Position numbers and translations under genes: made by a program. Below are positions 7,832-15,184 of a DNA stretch of 16,017 nucleotides, one piece after another. The stretch covers positions 1-16,017 of the forward strand of contig JAEYVD010000878.1 of NCBI GenBank assembly GCA_023432075.1. The letters run 5' to 3'. How positions within the stretch are numbered: position 1 is the first letter of the stretch; every line of letters starts with the position of its first letter. The DNA comes from Pseudomonadota bacterium. Lineage in GTDB: Bacteria > Pseudomonadota > Gammaproteobacteria > Burkholderiales > Burkholderiaceae_B. The notes beneath the pieces were generated by a model. It searched no databases and had not been told where the DNA came from. It saw nothing but the letters and a program-made list of their open reading frames with translations.

Positions 7832-8032
7832 ATGCTTATCACCGACACCAACCTTGCCGCGCCAGACGACTTCTACGAAGCGCTGATCGACGCCCACCGC
7901 GACCTGTCCAACGAGCAGAGCCAGGAGCTGAATGCGGCGCTGATCCTGCTCTTGGCCAACCACCTGGGCGATCTTGCTCTGCTGAAGGAAGCCTTGCATC
8001 ACGCACGCGCTTCCGTGACGCAGACGGCCTGA
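7832..8032 (+). CDS. Small MhaB-like (DUF2783-type) partner of the monooxygenase
   Basis: A 66-aa acidic, helix-rich protein (MLITDTNLAAPDDFYEALID at the start, then a leucine-rich stretch ILLLANHLGDLALLKEALHH). It resembles the small proteins of unknown structure encoded directly after this type of FAD monooxygenase. In the P. putida 3-hydroxyphenylacetate system the small MhaB protein is reported to be needed for hydroxylase activity, so a coupling or stabilising role is inferred here. ATG 7832 has AGAGG 8 bases upstream. An alternative in-frame GTG at 7811 overlaps the monooxygenase stop as GTGA and would add seven residues. Either way the two genes are likely translated together. It is convergent with the LysR gene, 41 bases away. 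No catalytic or metal motif is visible. Confidence 0.8.
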   Translation: MLITDTNLAAPDDFYEALIDAHRDLSNEQSQELNAALILLLANHLGDLALLKEALHHARASVTQTA

Positions 8033-8073
8033 GACGCCGGGCCCGTCGGCACGGCGCGGCGCCGCGCGGGCCG

Positions 8074-8982
8074 CTAGGAACCGACCGCGAAGGTATTGAC
8101 GATCAGGGCGCGCAGCCACTGATTGCCGCCGTCGCGGTCCACCCGGCGCTGCCAGTACATGTTGGTTTGCAGCGCCGGCACCTTGAGCGGCGGCGTCATG
8201 AAGCGCAGGCCGAACGGCGCGGCGGCGCTGGCCGCCAGCTTTTCCGGCACGGTCGCCAAGAGGTCGGTGGCGCTGACGATGTAGGGCACCGCGGAAAAAT
8301 GCGGCACGCTGAAATGCTCGGCTAGGTCCACCCCCGCCCGCTCCATCGACTGGTTGACCTGCCCATAGGGCGCCGCGCGCGACACGATGAGGTGACGTTC
8401 CGCGCGGAACGCCTTGATCCCCATGCCCGCATGCGCGGTGGGATGCGCCTGGCGAAAGAGCGTGGCGTAGCCCTGGCGAAACAGCATCCGCTGCAGCGTG
8501 CCCGCCCCCATTTCATCGAACGCCCCGATCGCCAGGTCCACCCGGCCCGACTCCATCTCGCGCGGCAGGTCCGGACCCAGCACGCGCACGGAGTCGATGC
8601 GGACCTGCGGCGCCTTCTGGACGCAGACCTCCATGAGGCGCGGCATGAAGTGGATCTCGCCGACGTCCGTCATGGCCACACGAAAGCGCCTGCTGCTGGT
8701 GGCCGCCTCGAACACATCCTGGTCCTGCAACGCCTGCGACAGCAGGCCCAGCGCTTCGCTGACGGGGCCGGCCAGCCGCTGGGCTCGCGGCGTGGGCAGC
8801 ATGCCCTGCGCCGTGCGCACAAAGAGTTCGTCGCCGAACGCCGTGCGCAGTCGCCGCAGGGCATTGCTGACCGCCGGTTGCGACAGATCCATGCGCCGCG
8901 CCACCGCCGACAGGTTGCGGTCTTCGAGCAGGTGTTGAAACAGCAGCAACAGGTTCAGGTCGACGTCGCGCAGCTCGGCCAT
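8074..8982 (-). CDS. LysR-type regulator of the homogentisate block
   Basis: Transcriptional regulator of 302 aa. Residues about 7-66 form the LysR winged helix-turn-helix (LSAVARRMDLSQPAVSNALR, then FGDELFVRTAQGMLPTPRA). The effector domain follows from about 90 (FRVAMTDVGEIHFMPRLMEV and the RVDLAIGAF strand). The sequence style is close to the NahR/LinR/NodD branch, whose members often respond to aromatic compounds. It lies inside the catabolic block, divergent from hmgA and convergent with the MhaB-like gene. A CTAT-N11-ATAG palindrome begins 13 bases upstream of its start, fitting the classical arrangement of autoregulation plus activation of the divergent gene. The likely inducer (homogentisate, 3-hydroxyphenylacetate or a related acid) is inferred only. 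ATG 8982 is preceded by an AGGGGG stretch that can serve as ribosome binding site. Confidence 0.92.
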   Translation of the reverse strand: MAELRDVDLNLLLLFQHLLEDRNLSAVARRMDLSQPAVSNALRRLRTAFGDELFVRTAQGMLPTPRAQRLAGPVSEALGLLSQALQDQDVFEAATSSRRFRVAMTDVGEIHFMPRLMEVCVQKAPQVRIDSVRVLGPDLPREMESGRVDLAIGAFDEMGAGTLQRMLFRQGYATLFRQAHPTAHAGMGIKAFRAERHLIVSRAAPYGQVNQSMERAGVDLAEHFSVPHFSAVPYIVSATDLLATVPEKLAASAAAPFGLRFMTPPLKVPALQTNMYWQRRVDRDGGNQWLRALIVNTFAVGS

Positions 8983-8994
8983 CGGGGCCCCCTA

Positions 8995-9028
8995 CTATTC
9001 ACAAAATTTATAGTCGCTATTTTTGCAT
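8995..9028. promoter_or_regulatory. LysR operator and hmgA promoter region
   Basis: CTAT (8995-8998) and ATAG (9010-9013) form an inverted repeat with exactly 11 bases between, the T-N11-A pattern of LysR boxes. A second CTAT at 9017-9020 gives a further ATAG-TCG-CTAT inverted repeat. TTGCAT (9023-9028) is a possible -35 for hmgA, but a good -10 at standard spacing is not obvious, consistent with a promoter that needs an activator. The site lies just upstream of the LysR start and about 120 bases upstream of hmgA. Confidence 0.55.
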
Positions 9029-9148
9029 TCCCGTAGCCGCAATAGGGATTTTTTCCGACAATGGCACATCGGCTCGGACAACGCCCGCGCCGGCCACCAC
9101 ATCAAGCCGCGCGGCCAAGCACCGCGCCCGCCGCCCCAGGAGGATTCC

Positions 9149-10447
9149 ATGGAACTGCAATACCAGACCGGCTTCGGCAACGATTGCGCCACCGAGGCCT
9201 TGCCCGGCGCCCTGCCCATCGGCCGCAATTCGCCACAGCAATGTCCCTACGGCCTGTACGCCGAGCAGCTGTCCGGCACCGCGTTCACCGCGCCCCGCGC
9301 CGAGAACCGCCGCTCATGGCTGTACCGGATCCGTCCGGGCGCGCAGCACAAGCCTTTTGAAGCTTTCGACGGCGCCACCGGCTGGTTGAGCACGTTCGGC
9401 CACGGCCCGGTCACGCCGAACCAGCTGCGCTGGAGCCCGATGCCGATTCCGGACGCGCCCACGGATTTCCTGGAAGGCGTGAAGACGTGGGGCGGCAATG
9501 GCGGCCCCGACGAACAGGGCGGCGTGGGCATCCATCTGTACGCGGCCAACCGCTCGATGCAGGGCCGTTATTTCTACAACGCCGACGGCGAACTGCTGCT
9601 GGTGCCGCAAGAGGGCCGGCTGCGCCTGGCCACCGAACTGGGGCTGATCGACCTGGAACCGCTGGAAATTGCCGTCATTCCGCGCGGCGTGCGGTTCCGC
9701 GTGGAGCTGCTGGACGGCACGGCGCGCGGCTACATGCTCGAGAACTTTGGCGCGGCGCTGCGTCTGCCGGAACTGGGCCCGATCGGCTCGAACTGTCTGG
9801 CCAACGCACGCGACTTCAAGACGCCCGTGGCCTGGTACGAGGACGTGGACGGCGACTTTGAACTGATCGCCAAGTTCACCGGCGGCTTCTGGCGCGCCTC
9901 GATCGATCATTCGCCGCTGAATGTGGTGGCCTGGCATGGCACGCACGCCCCCTACAAATACGACCTGCGCAACTTCAACACCGTCGGTTCGATCAGCTTC
10001 GACCATCCGGATCCGTCGATCTTCACGGTGCTGACGGCGCCGTCGGACACCCCGGGCACGGCCAACATGGACTTCGCAATCTTCCCGCCGCGCATCCTGG
10101 CCATGGAGAACACGTTCCGTCCGCCCTGGTTCCACCGCAACATCGCCAGCGAATTCATGGGCCTGATCCAGGGCGTGTACGACGCCAAGGCCGATGGCTT
10201 CGCGCCGGGCGGCGCCAGCCTGCACAACTGCATGAGCGGCCACGGCCCCGATGCCGAGACCTTCGAGAAGGCCTCGCATGCGGACACCAGCAAGGCGCAC
10301 TACATCCGCGACACGATGGCGTTCATGTTCGAGACCCGCCGCGTGATCCGCCCGACGGAGCAGGCGCTGGCGTCGGTAGAATTGCAGGGCGATTACTACC
10401 GGTGCTGGCAGGGCATCGCAAAGCACTTCGATCCCAAGAAGGCGTGA
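9149..10447 (+). CDS. hmgA: Homogentisate 1,2-dioxygenase
   Basis: Cytoplasmic non-haem Fe(II) enzyme that opens the ring of homogentisate with O2 to give maleylacetoacetate, the central step of tyrosine, phenylalanine and 3-hydroxyphenylacetate breakdown. The 432-aa length is normal. By alignment from memory with the human enzyme, the iron ligands are His329 and Glu335 (in [12 protein letters not shown]) and His365 (in SGHGPD); the catalytic His286 lies in [12 protein letters not shown]. The N-terminus [19 protein letters not shown] is the family signature. ATG 9149 has a perfect AGGAGG 5 bases upstream; the frame is open further upstream but that part (rich in Arg/Pro) has no family similarity. 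It is followed by fahA after 136 bases that contain a strong hairpin. Likely activated by the divergent LysR protein. All catalytic residues are intact. Confidence 0.97.
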   Translation: MELQYQTGFGNDCATEALPGALPIGRNSPQQCPYGLYAEQLSGTAFTAPRAENRRSWLYRIRPGAQHKPFEAFDGATGWLSTFGHGPVTPNQLRWSPMPIPDAPTDFLEGVKTWGGNGGPDEQGGVGIHLYAANRSMQGRYFYNADGELLLVPQEGRLRLATELGLIDLEPLEIAVIPRGVRFRVELLDGTARGYMLENFGAALRLPELGPIGSNCLANARDFKTPVAWYEDVDGDFELIAKFTGGFWRASIDHSPLNVVAWHGTHAPYKYDLRNFNTVGSISFDHPDPSIFTVLTAPSDTPGTANMDFAIFPPRILAMENTFRPPWFHRNIASEFMGLIQGVYDAKADGFAPGGASLHNCMSGHGPDAETFEKASHADTSKAHYIRDTMAFMFETRRVIRPTEQALASVELQGDYYRCWQGIAKHFDPKKA

Positions 10448-10475
10448 CGCGCCCGCGTCAGCCTTCGTTGCCGGC

Positions 10476-10500
10476 GGCGATGCGCGAGGAGCGCATCGCC
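10476..10500 (+). terminator. Strong hairpin between hmgA and fahA (terminator, attenuator or mRNA-stabilising element)
   Basis: A perfect 10-bp stem GGCGATGCGC / GCGCATCGCC with a 5-base loop (GAGGA), extendable by one further C-G pair and G-U pairs. It starts 28 bases after the hmgA stop. The following GTTTGGCGTTTGATT is only mildly T-rich, so full intrinsic termination is doubtful. It may set the ratio of hmgA to fahA expression. Confidence 0.5.
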
Positions 10501-10583
10501 GTTTGGCGTTTGATTCATCCGGCGCACGATTCGCTCGAGCGCCCGGCCAGCCCCCATAACCACACTGACCGAGACACGCAGCC

Positions 10584-11903
10584 ATGACCACCACGATCAA
10601 CGAAACCCACGACCCGTCCTTGAAGAGCTGGGTCGCCAGCGCCAATTCGGACACGTCGGATTTCCCCGTGCAAAACCTGCCCTACGGCGCTTTCCGCCGC
10701 AAGGGCACGCAAGAATCCTTCCGGCCCGGCGTGGCCATCGGCGACCAGATCCTGGACCTGGCCGCGCTGGCCGGCAAGCAGCCATTCGAAGGCCTGGCCG
10801 CTGAAGCCCTGGCCGCCTGCGCCAGCGACAGCCTGAATGCGTTGATGGCCCTGGGCCAATCGCACTGGAGCGCGCTGCGCCTGGCCCTGTCGCGCGCGCT
10901 GCGCGAAGGCGCCGCCCTGCGCGCCACCGTGGAACCGCTGCTGGTCGCGCAGGCCGACGCCGAATACACCACGCCCGCCCGCATCGGCGACTACACCGAC
11001 TTCTATATCTCGGTGCATCACGCCACCGCCGTGGGCAAGCAGTTCCGCCCCGACAATCCCCTGCTGCCGAACTACAAGTGGGTGCCCATCGGCTATCACG
11101 GCCGCGCCTCCAGCATCGGCGTAAATCAGAAATTCCCGCGTCCCGTCGGCCAGACGCGTCCCGCCAACGAAGGCGAAACGCCGCAATTCGGCCCCTGCTC
11201 GCGCCTGGACTATGAACTGGAACTGGGGATTTTCGTGGGCACGGGCAACGCCCAGGGTGAACGCATCGAACTGTCCGATGCCGATTCGCACGTGTTCGGC
11301 CTGTGCATCCTGAACGACTGGTCGGCGCGCGACATCCAGGCTTGGGAATACCAGCCGCTCGGTCCCTTCCTGTCCAAGAACTTCGCGTCCACGATCTCGC
11401 CGTGGATCGTCACGATGGAAGCGCTGGAGCCGTTCCGTACGCAATGGAACCGCGGCGCGGGCGAACCCCAGCCGATGCCGTACCTGTCGTCGGACGCCAA
11501 CCGCGCCAAGGGCGCCTATGACGTTCAGATGCAAGTGCTGATGACCACCGAGCAATCCCGCGCCGCAAGCACGCCGCCGGTGCAGCTGTCCAGCAGCAAC
11601 TTCCGCGATGCGTACTGGAACGTGGCGCAGCTCATCACGCATCACACGGTCAACGGCTGCAATCTGCAACCGGGCAACATGCTGGGCACCGGCACGCTGT
11701 CCGGACCGCGTCCGGCGGAAGCAGGGTCGCTGCTGGAATTGAGCAATGGCGGCAAGGCGCCGATCGAACTGCCATGGGGCGAGAAGCGCACGTTCCTGCA
11801 GGACGGCGACCAGATCATCATCCGCGCCGAATGCGTGAAGGCAGGCTATCCGCGCATCGGCTTCGGGGAATGCTCGGGCGTCGTGCTGCCCGCGCGCGTC
11901 TAA
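10584..11903 (+). CDS. fahA: Fumarylacetoacetase (fumarylacetoacetate hydrolase)
   Basis: Hydrolyses fumarylacetoacetate to fumarate and acetoacetate, the last step of homogentisate breakdown. The 439-aa product has the small N-terminal SH3-like domain (about 20-130) and the larger C-terminal FAH catalytic domain. Residues matching the mouse enzyme are visible: metal ligand Asp139 and catalytic His146 in DYTDFYISVHHATAVG, Glu211 and Glu213 in LDYELELGIFVG, Asp245 in LNDWSARDIQ. Further family segments are PIGYHGRASSIG, SKNFASTISPWIV and NMLGTGTLSGP. ATG 10584 begins the conserved region after a short variable tail; its ribosome binding site is weak, so expression may depend on the hmgA message. 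It is also called hmgB. Maleylacetoacetate isomerase (hmgC/maiA), which makes its substrate, is not in this window. Confidence 0.97.
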   Translation: MTTTINETHDPSLKSWVASANSDTSDFPVQNLPYGAFRRKGTQESFRPGVAIGDQILDLAALAGKQPFEGLAAEALAACASDSLNALMALGQSHWSALRLALSRALREGAALRATVEPLLVAQADAEYTTPARIGDYTDFYISVHHATAVGKQFRPDNPLLPNYKWVPIGYHGRASSIGVNQKFPRPVGQTRPANEGETPQFGPCSRLDYELELGIFVGTGNAQGERIELSDADSHVFGLCILNDWSARDIQAWEYQPLGPFLSKNFASTISPWIVTMEALEPFRTQWNRGAGEPQPMPYLSSDANRAKGAYDVQMQVLMTTEQSRAASTPPVQLSSSNFRDAYWNVAQLITHHTVNGCNLQPGNMLGTGTLSGPRPAEAGSLLELSNGGKAPIELPWGEKRTFLQDGDQIIIRAECVKAGYPRIGFGECSGVVLPARV

Positions 11904-11918
11904 CGTCTAAGGCTGCGC

Positions 11919-11958
11919 CCGCCGCAAACCCGCTAGCTAGAGGAAGGGTTTGCGGCGG
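11919..11958. terminator. Bidirectional inverted repeat between convergent fahA and acyltransferase genes
   Basis: A perfect 13-bp stem CCGCCGCAAACCC / GGGTTTGCGGCGG with a 14-base loop lies 15 bases after the fahA stop. Its right arm is inside the 3' end of the acyltransferase reading frame, and the loop holds that gene's stop codon and a GCTAGC palindrome. Position and symmetry fit a terminator serving both strands; no T-run is present on either side. Confidence 0.55.
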
Positions 11959-13042
11959 CCGGCGATCCGGGGGCCGGCCGTCCGGGGGCCGGCTGTCCGG
12001 CGGCCGGCGATCCGGCGACGGGCGTACCGGCGGCCGACGATCCTGGCCGCGCGACCAGCGCCTCGATCTCGTCGTCCTTGGCCTGCCACTGCTGGCCGAG
12101 CCATTGGTGGAACGTGGTGCGAAACGCCTTGTCGCGCGAGTAATCGGCTTCGCAGAAAGCCGGCGGCACCGGCAACTGCCGCATGCGCACCACCACCTGG
12201 CCTGCGCGTCCGCAGGCAAAGTCCCAGAAGCTGGGCACACCGTCCGGATAAGCGATGGTTGCGTCGATCATCGAACGGAACCGCGCGCCCATCGCATTCA
12301 ACGACACCGCCAGCCCGCCCGCCTTGGGCTTGAGCAGATGCCGGTAAGGGGAACCCTGCGCCGCGCGCTTGGCTTCGTTGAAACGCGTGCCTTCGGCAAA
12401 CACCATCACGCTGGTGGGCACCAGCGAAAACTTGGCGCAGGCGCGGCGCGCGGCTTCCTGGTCCTGGCGCCCCAGATCCGGGTTTTTGCGCAGGGCCGTC
12501 TTGCCGTGCCGCTTCATGAAGGGAAAGTCCAGCGCCCACCACGCCAATCCGATGACCGGAACGTAGATGAGCTGCTGCTTGAGGAAGAACTTGAGCAGCG
12601 GGATGCGCCGGTTAAGCGCGTACTGCAGCACGAAGATGTCGACCCACGACTGATGGTTGCAATTGACCAGATACCAGTCCGCATAGCGCAGGCCCTGATT
12701 GCCCTGGATATCCCAGGCTTGGGGCTGAATGCGCATGAACCAGCCCGTATTGCACGATACCCACGCCGTGGCGATGCCGTTGAGAATGGGATCGATGCGC
12801 CGCCTGACCGCGGCAAACGGCAACGCCAGCTTCAGCAGCGAGACCGGGAACAGCAGCAGGCACCAGAACAGCGTGTTGGCGGCCAGCCAGAGGGTGCTGA
12901 GCACGCCGGTGATCCACGCCAGCCGGCCGCGCGGCACGGGGATGGCCAGGCGGCGCCGCGATTGCGGCGCCGCGGGTTGGGCGTGCGAAAGCGCCGGGGA
13001 TGCGGCGCGGGAGGCTCCCGAGGAGGGGTTCGGCGTTGTCAT
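11933..13042 (-). CDS. PlsC/YihG-type lysophospholipid acyltransferase with repeat tail
   Basis: Inner-membrane acyltransferase of the LPLAT superfamily, 369 aa. After a 38-residue Ala/Ser/Pro-rich start, a hydrophobic segment spans about 41-76. The catalytic HX4D motif is H130-QSWV-D135 (NCNHQSWVDI) and the acyl-acceptor motif FAEGTRF is at 215-221. The order and spacing match the YihG/LCLAT-like branch, which acylates lysophospholipids; the exact acceptor is not predictable. The C-terminus is unusual: residues about 335-364 are six pentapeptides of the pattern xAGxP (AAGTP, VAGSP, AAGQP, APGRP, APGSP, AAANP), encoded by a 15-bp tandem repeat. It lies 45 bases downstream of the LtaS-like gene on the same strand, suggesting one envelope operon, and converges with fahA. 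No strong ribosome binding site precedes ATG 13042, so the N-terminal extension is less certain. Confidence 0.85.
   Translation of the reverse strand: MTTPNPSSGASRAASPALSHAQPAAPQSRRRLAIPVPRGRLAWITGVLSTLWLAANTLFWCLLLFPVSLLKLALPFAAVRRRIDPILNGIATAWVSCNTGWFMRIQPQAWDIQGNQGLRYADWYLVNCNHQSWVDIFVLQYALNRRIPLLKFFLKQQLIYVPVIGLAWWALDFPFMKRHGKTALRKNPDLGRQDQEAARRACAKFSLVPTSVMVFAEGTRFNEAKRAAQGSPYRHLLKPKAGGLAVSLNAMGARFRSMIDATIAYPDGVPSFWDFACGRAGQVVVRMRQLPVPPAFCEADYSRDKAFRTTFHQWLGQQWQAKDDEIEALVARPGSSAAGTPVAGSPAAGQPAPGRPAPGSPAAANPSSS
11955..12044. repeat. 15-bp minisatellite, six copies, within the acyltransferase tail
   Basis: Six adjoining 15-bp units start at 11955, 11970, 11985, 12000, 12015 and 12030. Units 1 and 4 are identical (GCGGCCGGCGATCCG); the others differ at one to five positions. 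The unit length is a multiple of three, so copy-number changes keep frame and add or remove an xAGxP pentapeptide in the acyltransferase. Confidence 0.9.
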
Positions 13043-13087
13043 GGCCGCCAGTGTGCTATCGGCCCGCGGAATGAGGCTTGAGTAGGA

Positions 13088-14983
13088 TCAAGGCAGGCGG
13101 TACTTCTCTTCGCGGTACGCCCAGCTTGCCCACAGCGCGTGCGCAAGCGCCTCCTCGGTCAAGGCCGGGTCGGCCGGCTCGACCGGCGCGTACGTTTCAT
13201 CCTGCCCCACCGGCGCCGCCTGGTAGCGGAACTGACGGGGCGCCTTGGCGGGCTCCAGCACCAGCAGCTGATCGCCCTTCAGATAGCCGAAGTTGTCCGC
13301 GTACTGCATCAGTGCGCGGTTGGGATCGCGCTGCGTCAGGTCCACGCCCAGCATGGGGTTCACATTGTCCAGGCCTATGAGCGACAGCAGTGTCGGGGCC
13401 ATGTCGATCTGGCTGACCAGGCGATCGTCCTGCCGCGGCGAGATGCCCGCGCCCAGGATCAGCGCGGGAATCTGGAAATGCCGCACCGGCACGGGAATGG
13501 ACCCGTACACGCGCGAATCGTGGTCGGCAATGACGAGGAAAACCGTGTTGTCCCAATACGGCGCCTTGCGCGCCTTCTCGAAGAACTGGCCCAACGCCCA
13601 GTCTGCATAGCGCACCGTGTTGTCCACCGTGGCCGGATCGCCCACGGGCTGGATGCGCCCCGGCGGATATTCCCAGGGCGAATGGTTGGTCACCGAGAAC
13701 GCCAGCGTAAACACCGGCTTGTCGCCATCGGCGCGCAGCAGGCGATCGACCTGGTTGAACATGTCTTCGTCCGACGCGCCCCACGATCCTTCGAACACGG
13801 GATCCACAAACTTGGGGCGGTCCACGATCTCGTCAAAGCCGTTGCCCAGGAAGAAGGCGCGCATGTTGTCGAAGTGGGACTCGCCGCCATATACGAAGCG
13901 CGAGTGATAGCCATGCTTGCCCAGCAGCTGCGCCAGCGTGAAAAAGCCGGTCTGCGAACGCGGCAGCTTGACCACGGCGTCGGCCACGCTGGGCAAAAAG
14001 CCCGCCGTCACGGCTTCGATGCCGCGCACCGAGCGCGTGCCGGTGGCGTAGGCGCGGTGAAACATCCAGCCTTCCTTGCCCAAGCGGTCGATGTTCGGCG
14101 TGAGATCGCGCCCGCCCAGGCTGCCCACGTACTGCGCGCCCAGGCTTTCCTGCAGGATGATCACCACGTTCAGCGGCTTGTCCCGCCGCACGGTCGCCTT
14201 CTGTTCATGCAGGCTGGGCAGTTTGGGGTCCATGGGCGCGCCGGTCATGCCGGCCTTCTCGCGCACGATGGCGTTCATCTCGTCCACGCCCATCTTGGGA
14301 TACATCGCGGCCGACGAGCGCTCGTCCCGCATGCGGTACGCCGCATCGAACACGCTGTAGAGAGAATTGAGCGCCAGCGCGTTCACCATGGCGTCCGAGC
14401 TGAACGCCACCTTGGCCGGATTGATGGGGCGGTGTTCCAGCGTGCCGCGCGCCCCCAGGAACACCAGCGCCAGGATCACGAAGGAGGCGATGGGCCGCTT
14501 CCACCACGCCATGAAGGAATCGCGCGAGCGCGTCGGGAAGAACTTGACCGCGAGCCACGCCGCAAGGACCAGCACCACGAAGGCGGCGAGCAGCACGCCC
14601 TTGTAGCCCTGCCACAGCATCGAGCCCACTTCCTTTGGATTGAGCAGGTAGATGAAGTAGAGGCGATTGGGCCGGGTGTCGTATTCGGCGATGAACTGTG
14701 GGGTGGATACTTCCAGCAGCACATAGAGCATCCACCAGATGCGGAACCACCATGCGGTGATGCGCACGGCAAGCGGCCGGTGACCGAACCACGGCGAAAA
14801 CACTGCCGGCAGCGCGATCACCATCGACAGAAGGCACACGTCGATGCGCAGCCCGCCAAAAAGGAGCGGCCCGAGGCCTCCGGCCGCTTCGACGCGGTCC
14901 CACATCCAGAAGGCCAGCCCCAAGCGCGACAGCGTCAGGAGCGCCAGGATGGCAATGATGAATCGAAGAGTCAGGCGACGCAT
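13088..14983 (-). CDS. LtaS-like membrane sulfatase-fold phosphotransferase
   Basis: Inner-membrane protein of the alkaline-phosphatase/sulfatase superfamily, LTA-synthase-like group, 631 aa. Around five transmembrane helices occupy about 4-182 (for example FIIAILALLTLSRLGLAFWM and GVLLAAFVVLVLAAWLAV), followed by a large periplasmic catalytic domain from about 270. Motifs: NVVIILQES with metal ligand Glu279, LTPNIDRL, the nucleophile region YATGTRSVRG (Thr316 most likely), FSVTNHSPWEYP, and ADHDSRV with Asp487-His488. Relatives transfer phosphoglycerol or phosphoethanolamine from phospholipids; in Gram-negatives the usual acceptors are periplasmic glucans or lipid A, so the acceptor here is undetermined. 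ATG 14983 is chosen because GAGGGG is 5 bases upstream; an ATG at 15022 lacks such a site. It precedes the acyltransferase by 45 bases, so the two may act on one lipid or glycan. Confidence 0.87.
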   Translation of the reverse strand: MRRLTLRFIIAILALLTLSRLGLAFWMWDRVEAAGGLGPLLFGGLRIDVCLLSMVIALPAVFSPWFGHRPLAVRITAWWFRIWWMLYVLLEVSTPQFIAEYDTRPNRLYFIYLLNPKEVGSMLWQGYKGVLLAAFVVLVLAAWLAVKFFPTRSRDSFMAWWKRPIASFVILALVFLGARGTLEHRPINPAKVAFSSDAMVNALALNSLYSVFDAAYRMRDERSSAAMYPKMGVDEMNAIVREKAGMTGAPMDPKLPSLHEQKATVRRDKPLNVVIILQESLGAQYVGSLGGRDLTPNIDRLGKEGWMFHRAYATGTRSVRGIEAVTAGFLPSVADAVVKLPRSQTGFFTLAQLLGKHGYHSRFVYGGESHFDNMRAFFLGNGFDEIVDRPKFVDPVFEGSWGASDEDMFNQVDRLLRADGDKPVFTLAFSVTNHSPWEYPPGRIQPVGDPATVDNTVRYADWALGQFFEKARKAPYWDNTVFLVIADHDSRVYGSIPVPVRHFQIPALILGAGISPRQDDRLVSQIDMAPTLLSLIGLDNVNPMLGVDLTQRDPNRALMQYADNFGYLKGDQLLVLEPAKAPRQFRYQAAPVGQDETYAPVEPADPALTEEALAHALWASWAYREEKYRLP

Positions 14984-15075
14984 GCCAGCCCCTCGCGCGC
15001 GTGGGGCAATGCCTGCCCCCATGAAGAATGCGTACCGCCGTGTGTGCCGCGCAGAACCATGCCGTTTCGATGATC

Positions 15076-15107
15076 AAAAAAATAACCGCGCCAAGAGTAA
15101 CGCGGTT
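15076..15107 (-). terminator. Intrinsic terminator of the GntR-type regulator gene
   Basis: On the minus strand a GC-rich 7-bp stem AACCGCG / CGCGGTT with a 10-base loop is followed by ATTTTTTT. It stands about 80 bases past the regulator's stop codon and separates that gene from the LtaS-like gene. It is the only hairpin in the window with a clear T-run. Confidence 0.75.
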
Positions 15108-15143
15108 TTGGATTTATCGACGGCGGCAGATCCGGTTCAAACG

Positions 15144-15154
15144 TTGTACGACAT
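15144..15154. promoter_or_regulatory. Candidate FadR-family operator, downstream copy
   Basis: TTGTACGACAT matches the FadR-subfamily operator pattern TnGTnnnACnA at all but the last base, and shares GTTGTACGA with a second site upstream of the regulator gene. It lies between the regulator's stop codon and its terminator, about 160 bases ahead of the LtaS-like start. Confidence 0.35.
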
Positions 15155-15184
15155 CACACGTGCGGATCACAGTCGCTCGCGAAG

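Noticed and set aside
8054..8067. Perfect palindrome GCGCGGCGCCGCGC between the MhaB-like gene and the LysR gene, considered as a terminator
   Set aside because: It has no loop bases and no T-run on either side; in DNA this GC-rich it is weak evidence, though the position between convergent genes is suitable.
9023..9148. Possible 42-residue N-terminal extension of homogentisate dioxygenase
   Set aside because: The added residues are Arg/Pro/His-rich with no family similarity, and the ATG at 9149 has a perfect AGGAGG at ideal spacing.
11955..12044. Short direct repeats considered as a CRISPR array
   Set aside because: The 15-bp units are directly adjacent with no spacers and encode a pentapeptide repeat in frame, so this is a coding minisatellite.
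13139..15073. A 644-codon open frame on the plus strand across the LtaS-like gene
   Set aside because: Antisense shadow: low-complexity Arg/His/Gln-rich protein with no domain pattern, while the opposite strand encodes a complete membrane protein with catalytic motifs.
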